From contig RDYC01000193.1 in NCBI GenBank assembly GCA_004293295.1, positions 1 through 17,131 of the forward strand: a stretch of DNA of 17,131 nucleotides. The letters are read 5' to 3'. The notes beneath the pieces were generated by a model. The model had not been told where the DNA came from. It saw nothing but the letters and a program-made list of their open reading frames with translations, and did not search any database. This DNA comes from Bacteroidota bacterium. GTDB lineage: Bacteria; Bacteroidota; Bacteroidia; UKL13-3. Of this stretch, positions 8,239-15,339 are shown piece after piece. Within the stretch, counting starts at the first letter, position 1, and every line of letters begins with the position of its first letter. The position numbers and the translations under genes are program-made.

Positions 8239-10521
8239 TTAAAGTGTCAAATAAGTTGAATTAGAGTTGCTTTGTTTCTTTTTAAGTCTATAAAATAAAT
8301 TGTAGAACTCACTTTTTGCAAAATCCCGCTTAAGATGCATTTTGTAATAACGAGAAGAGGTGAAATGAAGTTTACCACTTTTTAGATTATAAACAACTAA
8401 ACCTAAATGACTGCTCTTTTCTGGTTCAAATAAATTATAGATTGAGGCAAAAATACTAGGCGGAAAGTATGCGGCAGTAATCAATAAGAAAACTAATGCT
8501 TCTCCCACATTTTTTTTCTCAATGATAGCCACATTGTACATAAAGGCAATATACTCGGTATTGTATTTTTTACTGATTTCTTGAAGCGTTTTGTAATCGG
8601 AACTGTAATATTCACCATCAGAGTTATGCTGCAAACGCTCGTTTAAAAACATTCTGAGTAATCCCCTGTCCGGCATTAAGCTGGTATCGTTAGATGAAAT
8701 GTTAAATGGCAGGAGTGTTTCAACCGTTATGCCATTCAGTTCGGCACATTTTTTAACATGTTCAGCAAGTTGGTTATTCGATGCTTTCATGGCCTTATAC
8801 TGCTCAGAAACCTCTTTACGGTTATCTACTTTAATATTTACTAAATCTACCAGTAAGACACGGTTAATTGGTTCTTCAGCATCACTATTCCCATATGCTT
8901 TCTTCTTTCTCTTTTTTCTTTCCTTTTTGGTTTCTTTTTCTTCAGTTTCATCCTCCTCTGTATCATCAGGAATACTTGCGGCTAATTGCTTAAAGGAGGT
9001 TGTAAATTCATCATTGTTCAAGTAATCAGGCATTGCGTATTTACAAAAATTTCCTTTAGACGTAAACTTTAATTTGCTGATTTTTTTACCCCTGTTCTTT
9101 TTTTGTTGGTCACTGATTACATCCTTTTCTGTTACCACGTAAAACGATGATATGAGGGAGTCATTGTATTCATTTAGTGGTGCAAAAAAGGTTGTTTTTT
9201 TGGAAACGGTTTTTTGAAACTCTTTGGTAATTTGTTGGGTAAATAGCCATATTTCGTCATTCTCCCTATATTTAGAATGGATATCCCATGCCATACGAAG
9301 ACTCCAAGTATTTAATTCTTCTTTGTTGAAATTTTTAAAAAGGAAATGGATTTTAGCAATCTCTCCCTCGATTTTTTTTGCATTTTTAACAACGCTAAGC
9401 TTATGAGTGTTGTTGGTATATAACTGAAGGAAGTAAATGGATTTAATGAGGCAACTGTAAAGGTATTGGTTGTCTGGATATTTTGATAGCAGTAAATAGG
9501 TATTGTAAATTGAATTAATATAGCTGTTTTCTATCAAGAATAATCGGGAAAGTTCAAAACGACAGATGTCACGTATTTTATTGAATTCGCTTTCCGAAAC
9601 CAGAAATACTTTTCGGTCTGGCTGTTTTGATACCAAACTCACTTCTTCACCAATAAGTTGCTTCCTTTTGTATAATGCTGGGTGTGTATCAAAGGTATCA
9701 TTCTCGTTTTCGTCACTTGAAACATCAATTTCTTTAAAAATTTCATTAGAAAAATACTTTGCTGGAATTTTCAAGTAAGCACCTTCGAAAAATTGCTTCT
9801 TAACAGGTAATGAATCAAATGGATGTTTTCCATAGGAAAGCATATCAAACACTCCCTGTGCTTCATTTAGGGCATACTGAGATTGGTAATATAGCTTAAA
9901 GCCCTCTAAATCGGCCTCTGTTTCTTTCTCTTTGCTATAACTGGTGTAAGCAAGTAATCCTTCGTCTTCCCAGTAGTCCCTATTTTCGCGACTTTTTTTA
10001 TCAATTTTTCTGGTAAGTGTGTACCTGTCAAAACTATGTTCTTTTAGGTAATGGGCAATTTCATGTGAAAGAATAAAAGCCAACTGGGCTTCGTTTTTTA
10101 GATGCGCAATTAGGCCGGTGTTTACCATAATGGCACCATTGCCATACGTGTAAGCATTTACTAAGGAATGCTGAACCACATAAAAGCGAAGCTTCGCACG
10201 AAGAACGGGGTTAGATTCCAATAGCTTATCAGCAACTGCATTGATGTATTTGTTTACTTCCGTTCCATATAACACATAACCACCATTTAACTGATTGGCA
10301 ATGGCGTACTCGTTGGATTGGGCATATTGATCAAATAGTTTTTTATCTTTTTTACTTTTGACCTCATCTGTTAATCCTGTGTATTGAGCCTTATCTGGAA
10401 GAAAGTCTTCAGGAACAGCCCCTGTGCTTCTAAGAGGCTTATAATCGGCAAACTGGCTGTATGATGTTGAAACGACACAAACCAACAATACCGTAATAAT
10501 TAAAAACCGAACAGTTTTCAT
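8239..10521 (-). CDS. Secreted M48-family zinc metallopeptidase with long unknown C-terminal half
   Basis: The 760-aa product has a signal peptide (MKTVRFLIITVLLVCVVSTSYSQ), so it should act in the periplasm or beyond. Residues about 75-295 form an M48 (PF01435) peptidase: zinc-binding HEIAH at 153-157, third ligand Glu202 in KETEADLEGF, and a typical downstream THPALYKR (279-286). This resembles BepA-type periplasmic proteases, which degrade or help assemble outer-membrane proteins. The remaining ~460 residues are not recognised: a helical region (about 310-460), a strongly charged linker (519-542, Asp/Glu then Lys/Arg) and a final alpha/beta-like domain (about 553-748: NRVLLVDLVNIKVD, KYNTEYIAFMYNVAI, SSHLGLVVYNLKSGKLHFTS). 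It contains a hydrophobic stretch (GEALVFLLITAAYFPPSIFA, 673-692). It is the second gene of an operon, 23 nt after the first gene. Confidence 0.88.
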   Translation of the reverse strand: MKTVRFLIITVLLVCVVSTSYSQFADYKPLRSTGAVPEDFLPDKAQYTGLTDEVKSKKDKKLFDQYAQSNEYAIANQLNGGYVLYGTEVNKYINAVADKLLESNPVLRAKLRFYVVQHSLVNAYTYGNGAIMVNTGLIAHLKNEAQLAFILSHEIAHYLKEHSFDRYTLTRKIDKKSRENRDYWEDEGLLAYTSYSKEKETEADLEGFKLYYQSQYALNEAQGVFDMLSYGKHPFDSLPVKKQFFEGAYLKIPAKYFSNEIFKEIDVSSDENENDTFDTHPALYKRKQLIGEEVSLVSKQPDRKVFLVSESEFNKIRDICRFELSRLFLIENSYINSIYNTYLLLSKYPDNQYLYSCLIKSIYFLQLYTNNTHKLSVVKNAKKIEGEIAKIHFLFKNFNKEELNTWSLRMAWDIHSKYRENDEIWLFTQQITKEFQKTVSKKTTFFAPLNEYNDSLISSFYVVTEKDVISDQQKKNRGKKISKLKFTSKGNFCKYAMPDYLNNDEFTTSFKQLAASIPDDTEEDETEEKETKKERKKRKKKAYGNSDAEEPINRVLLVDLVNIKVDNRKEVSEQYKAMKASNNQLAEHVKKCAELNGITVETLLPFNISSNDTSLMPDRGLLRMFLNERLQHNSDGEYYSSDYKTLQEISKKYNTEYIAFMYNVAIIEKKNVGEALVFLLITAAYFPPSIFASIYNLFEPEKSSHLGLVVYNLKSGKLHFTSSRYYKMHLKRDFAKSEFYNLFYRLKKKQSNSNSTYLTL

Positions 10522-10544
10522 AAACTCATTAGATTATCAGCACC

Positions 10545-12275
10545 CTATTCTACTTCAATTTTCTTAATGTAGTAGATTTCTCGTTTCTTGTCTTTGCCTT
10601 TGAGTTGTTTGTTTTTAATATCTTGTAATCCACTAGCCAAATAAAAATCATCATACCAGTAAACCACATCGGCACCTGAGCCTGAAGTTCCTGCAGCGGT
10701 TACTTTATCGCCCGATTTGGTACCACCTAATTTATACGTTTGTGTACCTTGTTCTACACCATCTTTACTTACTTTGGCCGTTTTAATTGATACGCCATCA
10801 TTGTATACTACCTCTATTATCCCTTCATCCAATAATGTGGTTCTTACCCTATCATAAATAAAATATGATTTCGGACGGCTGTAATCAATAGCTTGGTTCC
10901 AAAGCAAGTTCCCATTTAAATCATACGCGGTAAACAAAATATGGGTGAAAGCCCAACCATCAAATACTTGCCTTGTCCTCATTCTGCCATTGGCATCCCA
11001 GTATACTTCTGTGCGAAAAGTAGCATAATACATTTCCCCAACTAAGATAATCTCATCGTTATATTGCAGTGGCTTAAGATAATGCACGCGAAGGTTAAGA
11101 CTGGTTTCTTTATTTTTCTTTTTATTTTTTTCCAACTTTTTCTTTTCAGTTCTATTAAGTGGCAATTTAAGTTTGAGTTTGGAATAAGGAGTAAAAGTAA
11201 TTTTGTCTAATTTATTGTTAGAAACAACAGAGAAAAATACGCCTTGGCTCGCAATACCCGTTAAATTTCGCGCAGCAGCAGCAGTAACTACAACAGTTTT
11301 TTGTTTGCCATTATATATGCCAAACAAATACTTTTTATCATCAATCACCTCCATCTTGGGGTCAGAAATACTTTTATCAGGAGGGAGTTTTACCTCAACA
11401 TCCTTAGTCATTTTTCCATCGGTTCCCACACTTTTAACCCAAAAAGTTTGCAATTTTTTATGGCTATTGCTCATAAATAAATGGTAATTGCCGGTTGAGT
11501 CGTCAAGAGATGAGCCTAAAACACCGGAGTTTCCCTTTCTTGCATCATAACCTAAGTTAATAATCCGTTGTTTCCCTTTCTTTTCTAAGTCATGAACAAT
11601 TAAATCAGGCTTTAAGTTAGGGTTTGCAGCCCCAAATAGCAATGGAATAAAACAGGCGCAGTAGCTTAAACAAACAATACTGCTTATTGTTGCCGGAGAT
11701 TTTCCCCTGTTTATATTCATGTAGGCAATGTCCTTTGATACATTAAAATCTTGTATGTAAGCACCCTTATCCGTTGATGTGGTATTGCCATCGAACTTTT
11801 TAAATTCATTCTTTAAAGGGTCGAACCGAACAATGGTATATTTCTTAACAAATGTCGGACCTCCTGTAAAGCCAATCTTAATCGAACCTGCTTTTGTTTC
11901 CCCAATCAGAAAGTACACTTTCGAGTCATTTTCTTTGTGAAATATGAGGCCATGTTTGGCAGGTAAAGCGTACGTTGTGCGGTACTCCTCATTTAAATCT
12001 TTATCAAATTTTACCAGTTCGTAGGTCACTACATTTTTTACCTTTTTATCTTTAATGGTATAATACACCAATAAGCCATCATTGCCCAAAGCCATTGTCC
12101 TGTTGTCTCCTTCCGTTTCAGAGACATCAAACTCCAATGATACGTTACCATCTTTATCTACAACTCGGGTGATATTGCTTTTTTTTCCGGATGTTTTTGA
12201 GCTCTTTTTTTGCGCAAAACCATGGGTACACAAGAATAAAATGCTGAAAGTAATAACTAGTTTAATAGGGTTCAT
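10545..12275 (-). CDS. Exported protein of unknown function, first gene of the M48 operon
   Basis: I do not recognise a named family. From the ATG at 12275 the protein is 576 aa with a signal peptide (MNPIKLVITFSILFLCTHGFAQ). The frame is open for 57 more codons upstream, but that extension has no second signal and overlaps the divergent yidD-like gene, so it is rejected. The mature part is rich in short beta-strand pairs with Asp/Gly turns (GNDGLLVYYTIKD, KVYFLIGETKAG, KKYTIVRFDP, YHLFMSNSHKK, KKYLFGIYNGKQK, HILFTAYDLNGNLLWN, GIIEVVYNDG), which is compatible with a beta-propeller. A hydrophobic cysteine-containing segment (about 197-216) interrupts it, and a lysine-rich run lies at 376-390. 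The operon order suggests an envelope role with the M48 protease, which is inference. Confidence 0.8.
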   Translation of the reverse strand: MNPIKLVITFSILFLCTHGFAQKKSSKTSGKKSNITRVVDKDGNVSLEFDVSETEGDNRTMALGNDGLLVYYTIKDKKVKNVVTYELVKFDKDLNEEYRTTYALPAKHGLIFHKENDSKVYFLIGETKAGSIKIGFTGGPTFVKKYTIVRFDPLKNEFKKFDGNTTSTDKGAYIQDFNVSKDIAYMNINRGKSPATISSIVCLSYCACFIPLLFGAANPNLKPDLIVHDLEKKGKQRIINLGYDARKGNSGVLGSSLDDSTGNYHLFMSNSHKKLQTFWVKSVGTDGKMTKDVEVKLPPDKSISDPKMEVIDDKKYLFGIYNGKQKTVVVTAAAARNLTGIASQGVFFSVVSNNKLDKITFTPYSKLKLKLPLNRTEKKKLEKNKKKNKETSLNLRVHYLKPLQYNDEIILVGEMYYATFRTEVYWDANGRMRTRQVFDGWAFTHILFTAYDLNGNLLWNQAIDYSRPKSYFIYDRVRTTLLDEGIIEVVYNDGVSIKTAKVSKDGVEQGTQTYKLGGTKSGDKVTAAGTSGSGADVVYWYDDFYLASGLQDIKNKQLKGKDKKREIYYIKKIEVE

Positions 12276-12327
12276 TGTTGATAGAAATATTTGGTGCATT
12301 ATACAAAAAAAACACTTGATTTGTATT

Positions 12328-12720
12328 GTGAATGCTATTTTTTCAAAAAAAGTAACTTTAACCTTCATTCTGCTATTTGCTAGTTGTTTGAGTAAACTAA
12401 TTGCGCAAAACGTATTTACAAACGATTTGGAAATATTAGCGCACAATGTTCAGGATAAACAAAAAATGTACCCTGAAAAAAAATACGCACATCGCTTATT
12501 AGGTTTTTACAAAAAGTTCCTTTCATCTCAAGATGGTAATACTTGTACCTTTTCACCAAGTTGTTCTGAGTTTGCCAGCCGTTGTTTAAGTAAATTTGGG
12601 TTTGCTAAAGCCTTGCTCCTAACCAGCGACAGGCTGTGCAGGTGTAATAACCTTGAAACAGATTATTATACCAAATGGTCGGAACATGATAAACCAGTTG
12701 ATGATGAAGACCATTATTAA
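12328..12720 (+). CDS. YidD-like protein with its own signal peptide or membrane anchor
   Basis: The core (residues about 57-108) matches the YidD/Hlp family (PF01809): GFYKKFLSSQDGNTCTFSPS at 59-78, then Cys79-Ser80-Glu-Phe-Ala, then the distal SDRLCRC at 100-106. Conserved cysteines 73, 79 and 106 are present. Classical YidD is a short inner-membrane-associated protein of about 70-85 aa that aids membrane protein insertion with YidC. Here 130 aa are predicted, because a hydrophobic lysine-led segment (SKKVTLTFILLFASCLSKLIAQ, residues 6-27) precedes the core and an acidic tail ends it (DKPVDDEDHY). No ATG is suitable: the nearest in frame (12241) lies inside the divergent gene, so GTG at 12328 is chosen, with TTG at 12316 as alternative. 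The downstream gene overlaps its 3' end. No oxaA/yidC, rnpA or rpmH is nearby, unlike housekeeping yidD. Confidence 0.82.
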   Translation: MNAIFSKKVTLTFILLFASCLSKLIAQNVFTNDLEILAHNVQDKQKMYPEKKYAHRLLGFYKKFLSSQDGNTCTFSPSCSEFASRCLSKFGFAKALLLTSDRLCRCNNLETDYYTKWSEHDKPVDDEDHY

Positions 12721-13543
12721 GCATGCCATTATCGGTGTGCTGTTAGTAATTGGTTATCATCACAACATTAAGGCTCAGGATATTTTTGGCTTTTCTTCAA
12801 GCATACAATACGTTCACCATCTTATTGAGACTAACGAATACCTAAAGGCCCAAACTGAGCTCAAAAGAATGGAAGCTGAGTTTGGTAAATCGGATACCAT
12901 TGCCTATCTGTTTTTGCTCAGCATGGAGAAAGCCGGTAAACCATCCTTGTTAAAACTTGAAATAGAAAAATACCTCAGGGATGGCAATGATTTTGAGCAA
13001 ACAAACGAATATGCCATCATGATGTGTTTTAGCCACGATTGGCCGGATTTGGTACATAAGCTTTATCGCAGCAAAACAAGTTTAATTGCAGATAGCAATT
13101 GGATTGCATTTTATTATGATATTTACCAGCAAGATACCAGCAGTGCTAAAAATCGGATTATACATCTCGATACCCAATACTTCACCTGTACATCACCTGA
13201 ACTATTATTGCAACGGTACCGCAATTTGGTACTAAAAAGGCCGGGTTTAGCTGCCGGTTTGTCGGCAATAATTCCTGGGTTAGGCAAAGTTTATGCTAAG
13301 CAACCCAAAAATGGGTTAGTCACTTTTTTTACCGTTGGTGCATTGGGGTTTCAGGCGGCTAGTGGTTTAGCATTAAAGGGTGTTACCAGTATTTATGGCT
13401 GGATATATGTTGGAGCGGCTTCTGTATTTTATTTGGGTAATATCTATGGCGGGTACTATGCAGCAAAACGATATAATCAACACCACATTCAATTAATAAG
13501 AAATGAAGTTAAAACAGCTGTTAATTGTTATTTCAATCGTTAG
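12704..13543 (+). CDS. Exported helical-repeat protein with C-terminal PGLG membrane module (paralogue A)
   Basis: The function is not known. From ATG 12704 the product is 279 aa, with a signal peptide (MKTIIKHAIIGVLLVIGYHHNIKAQ). ATG 12701 is equally possible, while the longer frame to 12653 would bury the signal. Residues about 30-175 look like TPR-type helical hairpins (IETNEYLKAQTELKRMEAEF, SDTIAYLFLLSMEKAGKPSL, LLQRYRNLVLKRP). Residues 180-254 form a membrane module starting with GLAAGLSAIIPGLGKVYAKQ and PKNG (up to 204), then two hydrophobic segments (about 205-224 and 230-252). The next gene encodes a protein with the same plan. The start overlaps the yidD-like gene by 17 nt and the end overlaps the next gene by 41 nt, so the three genes are one transcription unit. 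Confidence 0.83.
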   Translation: MKTIIKHAIIGVLLVIGYHHNIKAQDIFGFSSSIQYVHHLIETNEYLKAQTELKRMEAEFGKSDTIAYLFLLSMEKAGKPSLLKLEIEKYLRDGNDFEQTNEYAIMMCFSHDWPDLVHKLYRSKTSLIADSNWIAFYYDIYQQDTSSAKNRIIHLDTQYFTCTSPELLLQRYRNLVLKRPGLAAGLSAIIPGLGKVYAKQPKNGLVTFFTVGALGFQAASGLALKGVTSIYGWIYVGAASVFYLGNIYGGYYAAKRYNQHHIQLIRNEVKTAVNCYFNR

Positions 13544-14372
13544 CGCGCAAATCAGCCTAGGCCAAACAATTCATGAAACGTGCAGCTTGGCCACTAAACT
13601 GGTAAGCGAGTATAAATATACTGAAGCAATAGCGCTTTATCAGAGGGTATTGTTTTTTTCCGAATCAGATAGCATTACTTATTTTACTAGTTTAAAACTG
13701 GCTGAGTTGTTTGAGAAAAAAGCAAACTTTGTTGATGCCGCCCGACATTATAATATTGCAGCGAATACTGAGCACGTGGAAGAAGCGATGCTCCTAACCC
13801 ATCGTTTAAAAGCGGCACTTTATCTGCTAAAAGAAAAACAAGGAAAAGAGGTCATTCAAGTTCTTGATACGAGTTTCACGGAAAGTGAACAAAAAGATTC
13901 GTTGTATTATAAAAGGATGTTGTTTTTAGGTTTGGCTTTTGTACTGGAACAAAATCGAAACCTTGCTATTTCCTATTTTCAGTCATTTTACCCGTTGTTA
14001 AGCAAAACAGATAGTATTCGGTTATCTGCATTAAACAAAGAATTAAATGCGGTAAAATATCGCAATGCAACAGCTTCATTAATTGCCAGTTTAATACTTC
14101 CGGGTTCCGGACAAATATTAAACGGTGATTATAAAAACGGCATTAACTCTATGCTGGTTAATGGCACCATGATAGGCCTTTCAGTATGGACCGGAGTTTC
14201 TTACAATTGGATAAATGGGGTATTGGTTGCCGCACTATTGGCACCAAGATACTATGTTGGTGGTGCAAATATGGCTGCAGACGCTGCAAGCAAACGCAAT
14301 ATTAAATCGTTTGATAAGCTATTTAATAAGTACGTTTCTTTTTTTAAAGAGGCTCAATTAACTTCTTTTTAA
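13503..14372 (+). CDS. Exported helical-repeat protein with C-terminal PGSG membrane module (paralogue B)
   Basis: The function is not known. The 289-aa product has a signal peptide (MKLKQLLIVISIVSAQISLGQ). Residues about 25-185 carry TPR-like helices (LVSEYKYTEAIALYQRVLFF, SLKLAELFEKKANFVDAARH, LGLAFVLEQNRNLAISYFQS). The C-terminal module begins with TASLIASLILPGSGQILNGD and YKNG (190-213), aligning by eye with the previous protein's IIPGLGKVYAKQPKNG, followed by hydrophobic segments around 216-235 and 238-258. The two proteins are therefore probable ancient duplicates with diverged N-terminal parts. The ATG lies inside the 3' end of the preceding gene (41-nt overlap), but the signal peptide begins exactly there, which supports it. 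A joint role with the YidD-like protein in the envelope is inferred from gene order only. Confidence 0.84.
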   Translation: MKLKQLLIVISIVSAQISLGQTIHETCSLATKLVSEYKYTEAIALYQRVLFFSESDSITYFTSLKLAELFEKKANFVDAARHYNIAANTEHVEEAMLLTHRLKAALYLLKEKQGKEVIQVLDTSFTESEQKDSLYYKRMLFLGLAFVLEQNRNLAISYFQSFYPLLSKTDSIRLSALNKELNAVKYRNATASLIASLILPGSGQILNGDYKNGINSMLVNGTMIGLSVWTGVSYNWINGVLVAALLAPRYYVGGANMAADAASKRNIKSFDKLFNKYVSFFKEAQLTSF

Positions 14373-14428
14373 CCTTTAGTGGGGCAGTGTTTTCTTTAAA
14401 CCTGAGCAGTTCAATTGGTATTTTTTTC

Positions 14429-14436
14429 TACATTTG
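14429..14436 (+). promoter_or_regulatory. -7 box for prmA
   Basis: TACATTTG is an exact TAnnTTTG located only 6 nt before the ATG at 14443, so transcription would start at or within a few bases of the start codon. A TTG at 14415-14417 is too close (11 bp) to be a normal -33 element. Confidence 0.45.
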
Positions 14437-14442
14437 CCACCT

Positions 14443-15273
14443 ATGGAATCATACCTGGAGTTTGTAGTTGCATGCAATGACGATACCAAAGATATGCTTA
14501 TTGCTGAATTGGCTGAGATTGGCTATGATGGCTTTGTAGAATCAGACAATGGTTTTTCAGCATTTATACCCCAAGCTCTCTATCAAGAGCAAATTTCCAA
14601 TGAGGTTTTTAGCAAGTATGGCATAACACCTGAAAATATGCCACATAGTGTGATTATGCCGCAAAATTGGAATGCGCAATGGGAGGCTAACTACGAACCC
14701 ATTATTGTAGCAAATAAAATTTTGGTATGTGCCCCTTTTCACCAATTAGACATGGCATACGAACATGCCTTGATTATTCAGCCTAAAAACACATTTGGAA
14801 CCGGGCACCATGAAACCACCCAATTGGTATTGGAGCTGATGTTGGGTGTCTCTTTTGCAGATAAAATGGTTTTTGATTTTGGTTGTGGAACCGGGGTATT
14901 GGGACTCATGGCATTAAAGCTAGGTGCTAAACAAATAATTGGTAATGATATTGATGAATGGTGCGTAGATAATATTACTGAGAATAAAAGCCTGAATAAC
15001 CTCACTGATTTTGAATTTAGGTTGGGCGGTTTATCGCAACTTAAACAGGAGGAACTGTTTGATGCCATATTGGCCAACATCAATAAAAATATTTTATTGG
15101 AGAGTTTTAAAACGCTTGCCAAACACGCCAAGCCAGAGTCGGTATTGCTTATCAGCGGCTTTTATGAGAAAGACCTTGCAGATATTAAGTATGCTGCGGA
15201 GTTTTACCGGTTCGATTACATCACCCACCTTACCAAAAATGAATGGTGTGCCGTGCAATTCAAATTTTCCTAA
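14443..15273 (+). CDS. prmA: Ribosomal protein L11 methyltransferase
   Basis: PrmA uses S-adenosylmethionine to methylate ribosomal protein L11 in the cytoplasm. The 276-aa protein has the family's N-terminal substrate-recognition domain (about 1-90) and a class I Rossmann methyltransferase domain. Visible motifs are NTFGTGHHETTQL (116-128), motif I DFGCGTGVLGLMALKLGA (145-162), the acidic loop IIGNDID (165-171, Asp169) and ILANINKNILLE (209-220). These match PrmA rather than generic methyltransferases. The frame is open to a TTG at 14434, but the ATG at 14443 gives the usual start (MESYLEFVV). kbl follows 66 nt downstream on the same strand. Confidence 0.95.
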   Translation: MESYLEFVVACNDDTKDMLIAELAEIGYDGFVESDNGFSAFIPQALYQEQISNEVFSKYGITPENMPHSVIMPQNWNAQWEANYEPIIVANKILVCAPFHQLDMAYEHALIIQPKNTFGTGHHETTQLVLELMLGVSFADKMVFDFGCGTGVLGLMALKLGAKQIIGNDIDEWCVDNITENKSLNNLTDFEFRLGGLSQLKQEELFDAILANINKNILLESFKTLAKHAKPESVLLISGFYEKDLADIKYAAEFYRFDYITHLTKNEWCAVQFKFS

Positions 15274-15280
15274 CATAAGG

Positions 15281-15312
15281 TGCAACTTTAGCTGATAATG
15301 TTTAAAGTTGCA
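15281..15312. repeat. Perfect 10-bp inverted repeat between prmA and kbl
   Basis: TGCAACTTTA (15281-15290) and TAAAGTTGCA (15303-15312) are exact reverse complements separated by 12 nt. The right arm is followed by mixed sequence without a U-tract. It is therefore either a weak terminator or mRNA hairpin, or an operator dyad upstream of kbl, whose ATG is 27 nt downstream. Confidence 0.6.
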
Positions 15313-15339
15313 GTAGTCAATTTATAAAGCAACAACATC

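Noticed and set aside
8699..9025. Plus-strand frame rich in Phe/Ser opposite the M48 gene
   Set aside because: It is the antisense of the Lys/Glu-rich linker of the metallopeptidase; the composition explains the apparent hydrophobic run.
12298..12303. TATAAT on the minus strand as a sigma70-type -10 box for the M48 operon
   Set aside because: Bacteroidota primary promoters use TAnnTTTG rather than TATAAT, no matching upstream element is present, and the surrounding DNA is AT-rich, so chance is likely.
12082..12327. Upstream part of the frame containing the yidD-like gene
   Set aside because: It is antisense to the neighbouring gene's signal peptide and mature start; the YidD-like protein makes sense only from about 12316-12328.
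12276..12446. 57-codon upstream extension of the 576-aa exported protein
   Set aside because: It would run antisense across the yidD-like gene start and bury a clear signal peptide that begins at the ATG 12275.
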